Positions 1-10,300 of a stretch of DNA of 64,000 bases are shown one piece after another; position 1 is the stretch's first letter; every line of letters begins with the position of its first letter. A program made the position numbers and the translations under genes. The notes under the pieces were generated by a model. It worked only from the letters and a program-made list of their open reading frames with translations, made no database searches and was not told where the DNA came from. The stretch lies in assembly GCA_030374765.1 (NCBI GenBank), contig JARGXX010000105.1:1984001-2048000 (forward strand), given 5' to 3'. The stretch comes from Agarophyton chilense (lineage: Eukaryota > Rhodophyta > Florideophyceae > Gracilariales > Gracilariaceae).

Positions 1-3000
1 ACTTCGGAACTTGAGCCGACCTCCCGACAACAACCCGGTGGTGGATGCAAATGAGCGCCCATTATACCTTCGGGGTATGCTCACCACTGTGGTGCAGCTC
101 GGACACCTCAAGGTAAGACTGCAATTCTTTGTTGTCGACTGTTTACCGACAAACTGCCTACTAGGTACGAACTTCATTGACAGACATGTCAAAGCAATCC
201 TTCCTGGTTCCCATACCGTCATCCTACGTCAGAAGGGACAAATTGCCATTTTAGGTAATACGGAAACCAAAAGGGGATGGTTCGTCAAACCGAAGAAGAC
301 GATATCCACCGAAACGGTCTCCAACAAAGTGCGAATTACCAAACAAGTTTTTATCCCGCCAATGCACCAAATATTGGTACAGGTGTCAGGTGCGACCCCC
401 GGGCTGGTCATACTACAAAACCATCCGATGGTAGCACATCAACACCTCACCTTGATGGCCAACGGGATTGTCGACAACATCCCATATCCACCCTCTAAGA
501 TGTGTCTCAGCAACTTCAGCAGTCAGGACGTGAAGTTGCCGAAAAATACCAATGTTGGCATAGCACTACCGGCACCATAAGGGGTCTTCACCGTAGCTCA
601 CAATCATCTCTGCGAGGTCGCCTTCGGTAAGGAAGGGGGGTGCGCAAATGCGTCCACAACCACAAAGGTATCGATAAATACCAACTTGGAAGCGAAGCTA
701 ACCGATAAGGCATCAGTAGAGAAAGAAGAAGAACTGGAACCTGAGAGGCAATGGAAAGATACAGTCCAGATCGGTGAAGAAAACGGCAAACTGCGGGGCC
801 GAGTTATCGACCTTCTGGAGGAGTTCGAAACCATGTGGTCAGGCCATCTGGGCCAAATTAAGGCCACATAGAATCGCATCGAGCTCCTCTCGGACTCGAA
901 GCCGATTTATCAGCAACCATACCGTGCAGGTCCAAAGGCGAGAGAAGTAAAACTCAAAGAAGTAGAGCGAATGCTCCAAGAAAGTGTTATTGAACCAGCC
1001 AGCTCAGATTGGGCTAGTCCCATGGTTCTGATGCAGAAGAAAGGGGATATCCATATGAGGTTCTGTGTGGACTACAGGAGGCTCAATAGCGTGACCATCA
1101 GGGAGTCGTACCCGATACCTAGAATGGATGAGTGCATCGACTCCTTCGGAGATGCGCAGATATTTACCACCTTGGATGCCAATTGGGGTTATTGGCAGGT
1201 ACCCGTAGGTGAGAAAGATCGAGAAAAAACGACCTTCACGTGCAATGCAGGTTTGTTTCGCTTCACGCGGATGCCTTTCGGTTTGCGCAATGCTTCAGCC
1301 ACCTTTCAAAGGGCGCTGGACATCATTCTTTCGAAGGTTAAATGGACAACCGCCTTGGTATACATCGATGATGTAATCATCTATTCCAGATCGGTAGAAG
1401 GGCATTTTGCACACGTACGCACCGTAGAAACCCTCCTAGCTGAGGCGGGGGTGACGCTGATGCTACGCAAATGCGTCTTCTTTACCAGAACGGTTGAATA
1501 CCTGGGCCACATCATAGGCCCTGGTACCCTAGAGGTTGCGCCGAGCATCATTAGAGCCGTACAGGAGGTCAAGTTGCCACGATCCCAGACAGACGTACGA
1601 TCCTTCACAGGTTTATGTAACATCTATCGTCGCTTCGTGAAGGGATTCGTGAAAATAGCGGCTCCCCTCAACAAGAAGCTCCAGGAACGTGAACCTGAAC
1701 GGTTTGAGAATCTATGGAACGACGAAATGGATACCTTTGAGGAATTGAAACGAGCGCTGTTGTCGCTGCCAATCTTAGCGTTACCGAAAACAGGTCTACC
1801 GTATACGCTGGATACAGATGTGTCCCTTGCCCAAATTGGTTGTTGTCTCATGCAGGACAAGCACAACGGAGACAAATTACCTATAGGATACTGGAGCCGC
1901 GCTATGAATGAGGCGGAGCAGAGATAAACGGTAACCGAGAAGGAATGTCTAGCAGTAGTGTGGAGCATGATGATGTTGCGTCCATACCTGTATGGTGAGC
2001 GCTTTACGTTGCGCACGGACCACGACGCCTTGAGGTGGATCCTCGGACTCGCAGATGCGTTTGGTAGACTTGCCCGTTGGAGGTTGAGACTGTCAGAGTT
2101 TGAATACGACGTACAGTACCGTCCAGGTATCAAGCACATCATAGCTGACGCTATGTCACGCTTAAACACCTCAGGGTTAGAGACAGAATCGGTGGACGAT
2201 GATATCCCTTGCTTTTTGGTGTCATCAAACCAAAATGGTACCGGCGAACACCTAGAAGGATGTTGGGACTTACCTGAAGAAGGTGCCTTGCGGAACACCG
2301 ACATGGCAACGCAGATACTGACCTTAGAGGAAACGAACGTCATGCCCGTGACCCGAGAGGAATTTCTACGAGAACAGGCCCAGGAGGCATACTGCAGAAC
2401 CCTGGCTGACCAAATTGGTTTCAAAGGATCACCATTCGATGTGGACCACAATGAGTACATCGTGAGAAGGTCAACCTTGGATGGTAGCCTTCAAAAGGTG
2501 GTTCCGAAGGCACTGCACCCGAGAGTCTTGTATCTCGCGCACTACCCGCGACTATCGGGACACCCCGGTGCCACCAGGATGTATTACACCTTGAGGCAAC
2601 GGTTCTATTGGCCTCACATGGCCCATGATGTCTAGACCTTTGTAGGTCAATTCGAATCTTGTGTTCGTACCCGCGTTGGTATTCGGAAGCATCGAAAGTA
2701 CCTCAAGCTGTTTCCAGCAGCGGGTCCGCTGGAGTTTGTTGCGATAGCCCTGCTAGGACCACTTCCCAAGACCAAGAACGGGTATCAGCACATTCTAGTG
2801 ATCACCGACAGGTTCTCGAAGCTCACGAGAGCGATACCTTTAAAGGAGACGAAGTCAACCACGCTGGCGATCGCGTTCCTCAAAAATTGGGTCTACCCGT
2901 ATGGTGCACCACTGTACCTACTTACCGATAGTGGTTCAAACTTGGCATCGAAGTTCTTCGAAGCATTCGGTAACCTCTTGGGTATCAAGCACTATTTCAC

Positions 3001-4157
3001 TACTGCCTACCACCCGCAGACGAACGGACAGGCCGAGCGCTTTAACCACACATTGGTATCAAGGCTACGACACTATACAGAAGAGCACCAAACTGGGTGG
3101 GATGAGCTGGTGCAACCGCTCACCTACTCCTATAACCTTCAGGTACACCGGTCAACGCAGAGCACTCCCTTTGAGTTGGTTCTTTCGCGACACCCCCCAG
3201 GTATTGTAGTGCAGGGAGATCATACCACCAGCACTGCAGCGGGTGCACTGACCCCTGCCCAGGTCAAGCGGAATACCCTTGTGAGGTTGAGGAGGGCTCT
3301 CAAACATACAGAGAGCCGCCTCACTGCAGCCCAGAAGTGGTACCAGGCCGACTACGACCATAGGGTAACCAAAGTAGTCTCCGTATCTTCGGGACATATA
3401 TATCTACATAGACAACCTACCTTCAGGTAAAAGACCACGACCGGGTGATGAAGCGGACGATGAAGCGATTGATGGAGATATCAATTCGAAGCTTCTACCC
3501 AAATCAGTGGGACCTTATAAGGTATTGAACGCATCAGACCACACAGTTACGGTTGAGCAAGATGGAATACCGAATACGATATCAATTGACCGTATCACAG
3601 TAGCACCTGAAACGGTTCAACATCGCATTGAGGCAGGCACCCCCGCCCGAGAGCCCAGAGCTGTAGCCCTGCGTACTCGACCCTCGGAGGACCGCACCCC
3701 AATTGAGGTGAACGATGACCTAAAACAGGATGATCCGGATTACAACCCTCTAACAGGGACGAAAATGAAACCTTACACGGTAACAGCGGGAGCTCCCGAC
3801 CCGGCTTCCACACAAGAAGCTCCCAACTCGGAGCATATGAACCCTCGAGGCGGCGTTCCCCCGTAAGATCAGGGCCAAGCCTCAGAGGAATTATCCGTTG
3901 ACCGTTTTGTGGGCCACACGCAAACCTACAATGGTCTGAAGTACACCGTCAGGTGGTACGGCTGGGGCCCAGAAGGGGTCACCCTCGAACCCCCAGCGGC
4001 AAGACCCCCACACTTCCGTATCAGGTATCGGCGCCGTCGCACGGAGCCCATGCCTGCAGACGGCTAACCTTAGACCTTTGTGGTACTCAGGCCTAAGGGA
4101 GGGGGAGAAAAGAAGTCGTCTTCCGCAAAAGGTGGACGCATATACGTGTCAGATTAC

Positions 4158-4625
4158 CTACAAGGGAAAACACGAAAGAAAACCGAATGTAACAGTAGAA
4201 GAGACAAGAAGAGACAACAATTTACTTGAACAAGGAGACAATAAGGAAGTAAAGTGGCAGGCAGCAGCCAAAAGAACCTCAAGGGTGAAGCGACAGAAAG
4301 TCCAGCCCCCGAATCCGGGAGTAGAAGGACCTGTCGCTTGAGGAGCATTAGGAACAGGAGAAACCGCCTGAGCGGGTTGCAAAACCGCAGGGTTCAAGTT
4401 AGCACCTAGAAGGGGATCCGTCAAAGGTTCAGATGGCGCGGCAGCAGAGACGCTCGCCAGATTGGCAACCTGACGGGTGGCCAGTTGGTACATGTACAAA
4501 TGGAACTGATTCCGGAACTCACCAAGTTGGTTCAGCGCCTTCATGTATTGCGCATGGAGCGGCAGCAATACCTGAAGGGTTGTCGGGCCGTGGGAAGGAC
4601 CAGGCGAGACGGCACGCGAAGGGAC
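4158..4625 (-). other. Antisense Pro/Ala-rich open frame downstream of the gypsy chromodomain
   Basis: An open frame of about 155 codons runs against the gypsy element, between its chromodomain-like end and its presumed 3' LTR. It is rich in Ala, Pro, Gln and Leu and has no recognisable domain. A purine-rich tract (about 4089-4116) lies just before it. The second gypsy element of this clade (19,963-29,478) also carries an antisense Pro/Ala-rich frame in the same relative place. Antisense frames near the 3' LTR are known in some plant gypsy elements, so this may be a real part or a compositional accident. Confidence 0.3.
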
Positions 4626-5020
4626 CTAGGAGGGAACTGAAGTCTTAGTAACCGGGAAGGGTGAGATACCAACTTGTTTAAACAGTGAGCTATGCGGGAG
4701 CAGAATCGCAAGCACGCAGGGCCATTACCGAAAAGGTGTCCGCGAGCGCGCTAGTTACACTGCATCGCCCTCATGACCGTCCCTACCTGAATGGATGTCG
4801 CTCAATTCGTGCGCCGACGTTGCCGCGCGCACTCCCCACCCGATACTGGCGCCGAGTTCTAAACCTCAAGGGATCGCGCGCCCCGCGCAGACACCACTCC
4901 GAGGCCCGCGCCGCTATCTCTCGCTACACCTCGATGGTTTGATGGAAGGAGACACGCGGCGTGTCTCACGGGTACGAAAGGGATCTGTCGTATAGTGGCA
5001 GAAGGTCTGGCCTTTGAGGT

Positions 5021-5557
5021 TGTCAATATACTACACTGACCCTGTAAGTGATGGGTGCGCGGGATCATCGGCCATGCAGCTCCGGGCGAGCTACCATCTA
5101 GGTGTTGTCAGCCACGTGTAGTGTTGACTTGTACCTTCTGGTTGAGTAATTGTTAGTACTTGTAATTGTAATTATATTTATTTTAGTAGAGTAGTGGAGT
5201 GGCCACCTGGCACTGTAGCCAGTGCTGGACAGGTCTCTGACACTAGGTCAGAGACCGTGCCTTGCTTGCACCTCCCGGGAGATCTGGAGAGTGCAGTCCA
5301 CCGCACATAGGGAACTGCACCCCCCCCATCCTCATCTGATAAAGACAGGCATCTCTTGGGTCACGACTATACTTTTTGGTTCATCGTTTCTCAACTACCA
5401 TACAGGCTTTCCCGCGCGTCGACGCCTACCATCGTTCACCTACACGGTATAGGCTAGTTGCCCCGCCGTTTGCCCCTGCGGATTTTCAAGGTGCCCTGTT
5501 ACCATCGAGGTTTATTACGTCTACCTTCTAAGGTTGAGCGTCAAAACGCTCCCTACA
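5021..5557 (+). repeat. Candidate 3' LTR of the left gypsy element
   Basis: The stretch begins TGTCAATATA and ends CCCTACA, so it has TG..CA limits. It contains an AT-rich TATA-like patch near 5170. No second copy is available in the window, so the limits are a guess based only on the terminal dinucleotides and on the change to unrelated sequence after it. Confidence 0.25.
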
Positions 5558-7367
5558 GTTGATCATCATTACGCTCCCGAGATAAGACAGTAGCATACCC
5601 CACAGGTAATTGTACGACAGTAAGTCGGCGGCCGAGAGTTCTTGTAACGGTAGAGTAGGGTGCAAAGATGGAGCAGGAGGACGTTGGAAGAAGCCGTCGA
5701 GCGTATTTCGTGACCTTCGGCGTGCAATCGCCGCTCGTGACTCAGCAATGCGGGACCGTAACAAAATAGGATGCTCGTTTTGGCAGTTGAGAGAAAAAAT
5801 GGAGCAATAAACGGAGTAATGCTTCAAGTTGTAATTTTAAATGACGGTTTTGGTTAACAACAGTTTTTTATCCTGCGTATCGAACTAAAAACAGAGCATT
5901 CAAACTAGGATATTTCTTTATCATCTTCCGCGATGATGGTAGCCGCAATTGTGTTTCATAACGAGATACGGGTACTCAAGCCACGCTTATTCTCTATCTT
6001 GCGGCGCTTCTTCTGGCGACGTTGCTGCTCCTCGACGATAGATTTTACAGTTATATCTACTTGAACGTCTGCATCGCTGAAAACAGCCGCATGCGGAAGA
6101 TCAGCCGCAGTAGGGGTGCGGGGCATGGGAAAAGATACGAGGGGAGTACTGAATGTTTCAAGAAAAAATTTCTGTTGAAGAGTGTTGCGGAAGGGTTTCA
6201 GAACGATTGATCGCAGAACAGATCGCTGTCACGATCGCATAATTTCCTAACTCGCGATCTCGCCGCCGTCGCAAATTCGTGGCACCGAAGATGAAGAAAC
6301 GTTGAAGGGGTTGCCTAGTGTACACGCTTGCATCCAATGTGACTGATGTGACGACTGTTTGCGAGATTCGGTAGTCAGTCAGTCGGAAGTCACCTATTCA
6401 CAAGAGCAGTCAGCCAGTCACAAATACGGTCCTGCAACTGCTAAATATGAGACTATAGCACTCACTGTAAATCATACTAACAGTTGTTTGACTGCGATTA
6501 ATCCACTACGATTGTTATCTGCCTAGAATTAGTTCGTGTTCGAGGAAATAGGCGGGGACGATGGCGGTGCCGTGATGACAGAACTGTCGTCAGCATTCGT
6601 ACTACACGACGTTATAGTTCATATTTCTTTTTTGAAGAAGCGCGCCAATTTCGGTTTTTTAACTCAGGGAAATGTGCCAGGAAGCGTAGTTTCTTACGAC
6701 CAATAAAAGTAACGCGCATATTTGTCTCCGGCCATTAGCGTGAGCTAGACGTAAGGATCCGCTTGCTTGGCACAAAGGTATTGGTTACTGAGTATCCTAC
6801 AGTGGATGAATGAATACTGTAACCCCAATTTTTTGTAAGGATCTGGGCACTTTTCGGCACATGCCATGTAGATTCTCCATAAGCCGCAAAAAGGGGCTCT
6901 GACCTCATAGTATCTACTCCTGACATCTTTGCGTCCAACGCGCCGCCCGTGACTAGTAATTTGATTCTGCAGATTGCTCCAGCAGCACTGTCGATCTTTG
7001 GTGTTTGACGACAACCCCTGTGGTCCAATCTGTGTAGTTTTAGGTTTTGGGCATAGCTTTGGAGATCCTATAGGAAGAGCAGGCATGAAATGCTCATCCC
7101 TCTGCGTTGAATAGATCTGTCTTGTGTGGTGATCCATATTTTGAATTCAAAGTGTTCCAGGTGGCCACGTAGTTCATGGCTGTGATCCATCGAAAACCCG
7201 AAAATCAAAACCGCCCTTCTCCAACAGCCAGTGCAAGTGCAGTACAAGCAGCGGGGCAGTTCACCATCTTGTGGGCGCAGCGTAAGTCTCCAGACACAGT
7301 CGGGGACGCAAGACTTCTACGCTTCCAGCGCCCTTTGGCTCCCATCTGTAGATGAAACGGAAAAGAA
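5558..7367. other. Intergenic region upstream of the nuclear-basket-like gene
   Basis: No gene is supported. It contains short AGTCAGTC-type runs near 6370-6420 and a minus-strand open frame at 6745-7137 (130 codons, ATG start) without recognisable motifs, which I do not call. The promoter of the gene starting at 7368 must lie in its right part; no clear TATA box stands out. Confidence 0.5.
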
Positions 7368-10300
7368 ATGTCCACCGAGAAAGAAGATGCGGTGGGAAAG
7401 GCCGTGCAGCCGGATCAAGTAGATAATCCTCAGCGGGACTCTGTTCAGCCCGACATGGATCCTGGTGTGATAGACGTCGATGATGATGCAATTGATGTGG
7501 ATGCCGTGGTAGAGGAAGAAGAGAATGCCCAAAAAGGTTCAGGCGATGAACATGAAAACACCACTGTCGTCAATATAGCTACGCCGACGTCTGTTGATCC
7601 CGGTTCGTCAATGTCTATCACCGATGCTCAGGCTGACGTCGATGTTGTCGATTTGGAAGAAGCTGAAGAGGTCGCAGATGAGGTAGAAGAGGGAGACGAG
7701 GGAGATGAGGGAGATGAGGGAGATGAGGGAGATGAGGAAGACGAGGGAGACGAAGGAGTCGATGAGGATGAAGGAGACGATGGGAACCACAGAGGCCAGG
7801 GAGAAGAAGGAGAAGAGCGAAACGAGGGAGCAGCGCGAAACGATGATGAAGAGCGAAACTATGCTGAAGAGCGAGACGACGATGAAGAGCGAAATGATGT
7901 CGAAGAGCGAAACGAGGGACAGGAGGTAGAAGAATTAGAGGAGGAAGCAGATGAGGAAGAAAGAAACGCGGAGAATGAACTTCTTTATGAGAATATTGTT
8001 GAAGTCACAAGCAAGCCACATGAAAATGTCAAGGACGACTTGAAGGAAGAAGAAGCAAAGCACGTTGAGTTCGGGAAAAAGGTCGGTGGAAAAACAGAAG
8101 AAATTAAGTTCGAGAGAGCAAGAAAGGAACCGTCGGTGGACGCGTCGAAAGGTGATGCAAGAAATCTAGATGAAACCCTGAGCAATCAAACGAGCGCGGA
8201 AGAAACCGAGCCGAAAGTTCCGCCTGCAGTGGCTGAAAGAGAGAAAGAAGAGGCATCAGACGACCCTGTGGCACACGGCGAAGATGCTAAGGGTGGAGAG
8301 CGTGAGAACATCCAAGCCTCAACGGCAGGTGTTATCAAGAAGGCAGAAATTACAGACTCCGAACAACCTTCGGTTGGAAGAAAAGCGACTGTGGGCATGG
8401 AGTTTCGCGTCACAGCTCAGGTCGAGCATAAGAGCGAAGCACCTCGCCAAGATGCGACAGGCGATCATTATGAGGGCGAATTGAAAAGTTTTTGCGATAC
8501 GGCTGCGGCAAATTCTGGTAGCCACGCAGACGGAACCCATGTCTCTGAAATTATCCCAGAAGGTATGGAGACATCCGCTGAGGAGGCGGCAATCGCAGAA
8601 GAACGTGGAAATAAGAATGGTTCAGCGGACAAAGCAATGTCGGAAACAGTGCGGGGTGCGGCTCCGCTTTCTCTTGAACTACTCTTTGAACGCAAGGATC
8701 CAATAAAAGCCGAGAACGAAGAGTCCAAAGTAGGAAAAGACGAGTCGCCCGCCATTGTGACGCGGGTGAGGGAAGCTGATGCAGTCCAAGACTGTGATAT
8801 GAAAGACGAAGATGCCAAGGAATTTGAGAATTCAGAGGAACAAAAGCGCGACGATGCTGACGTTGATGAACACGATGATATGGAAGAGGACCGTGCCGAT
8901 GCGGACATGGAACTTTCAGAGGAAGAAGCAATTCATGAGTTGCGTACGGAGGGAGAGGAAGATTCAGTGCCTCTGATAAGCACAAAACAGAGTGGAATTG
9001 TCTCAAGGATTGCAACCGATGATCAGACGGCGGATGTTCCAATCGTTGATGCGGTACAAGAAGTACGACACTCAGAAATCCAGCGTGAGAGCACTGAAGC
9101 CGTGGACATGGATGAAAGCACCCACCACGAAGGCACAAATGAATCAACTCAATCACAAGGGAAGGATACTTTCAAGTCATCATGTTTAACAAAAGACTCT
9201 GATGATCAAACTTCAATTGCGGCTCTCGCGAAAGATATAAACGGGTCAACCCAGAAAGGGGATAACGAGGTTGTGACACATGTGCAATCTGATGGCAATG
9301 TACCATGCGACGGAGATTCGTTGCCAAGCGCATCACCTTTTGGAAAGAAGAACGGAGTTGACATTGCTCCTAATGAACCTTCTGAAGGGCTTGGAGGTAG
9401 CCCTTCAATGAACCTAACCGCGCCTTTATTTGGGATGCGACCATCCGGGTTTCCTAGTCAACCAGTGTCTTTTAGGACCCCACCAAGTTTCCAACGCACA
9501 AGTCTCAGCCCTAACGCCAGACCTTTCATCCCTGCCGCTCATCGAGAAGCGATAAGAAATGCGGCTTTGCAGGCAGTCCCACTCAAAGACGAAAACGCTT
9601 CGGATGGTACGCCGGAGTTTGCAGTTAAAGCGGGCGACGAGGAACCCACGGATGCTAGTTTATCGCAAGAAAAAGAAAAAACAGAGCATAACCAGCTCTT
9701 CTCTCCACAACAGACCTCTGCAACCGTACAACTGAAGTCCGACGGAACAGAGCCTCCACATCCAGTTCCTGATCCTTTTCTGTATGCACCAACAGCAGAT
9801 TTGAAGCCGGTTAAGCATACTGGCTCAGAGGAGAAAGTCGCAAGCAAAGACATTGTCCAGACGGTAGCACCTATCCCACCACCATCTACAAATGAATCAA
9901 AGCAGCTATTCGCGCCGAAAGCACCTACTCTGAAGGTCAGGAAAGATAAGATCACAAAGCCATCTTCAAAACCATCAGGGAAGAAGGTGACGTTTAGTCT
10001 CAGTCAACCACGGGTGGCCGAGCGTGTTGAATCACACGCCCCTCCGCCTAAACCAGAGAGCACAGCGGCCAGTGAATCTGGACAAGAAGGAAGGTTGGAG
10101 GAGCAGAAATTGAAGGAAGAAAAGAACGACGATGGATTTATGTACGAAGTGAATCATGTTCCCCTTTCGGTGCGAATTGGTAACGGGAACGTCATCAAAC
10201 GGGGTTCGCTTTCCACTCTTCGGCTTGCAGTTGTGAAAACTGGGGAAGCTAAACTCGACATGTTTAAAGAAGGCGCGTCCTCGCTGCTTCTCTTTGAATC

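Larger units (their letters stand above)
1..5558 (+). mobile_element. Ty3/gypsy LTR retrotransposon, decayed, cut by window start
   Basis: An old Ty3/gypsy element reads left to right and continues beyond the left edge. Parts recognised in order are a retropepsin-like region (about 11-580), reverse transcriptase (about 970-1620, with YIDD and FGLRNA motifs), RNase H (about 1780-2170, with DHDALRW), an integrase zinc-binding and catalytic region (about 2500-3430, with ITDRFSK and NGQAERFN), and a chromodomain-like end (about 3880-4010, with VRWYG). The order PR-RT-RH-IN is that of Ty3/gypsy. It looks broken, with roughly five to eight breaks, and is clearly older than the two elements at 20-39 kb. 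Its RT resembles that of the element at 19,963-29,478 more than that at 32,242-39,388. The right end is uncertain because the 5' LTR lies outside the window. Confidence 0.88.

Noticed and set aside
1624-2460. 278-codon minus-strand frame
   Set aside because: It is an antisense shadow of the left gypsy RT/RNase H region.
6745-7137. 130-codon minus-strand frame with ATG start
   Set aside because: It is overlapped by a 97-codon frame in another phase and has no recognisable pattern. It was left as intergenic.
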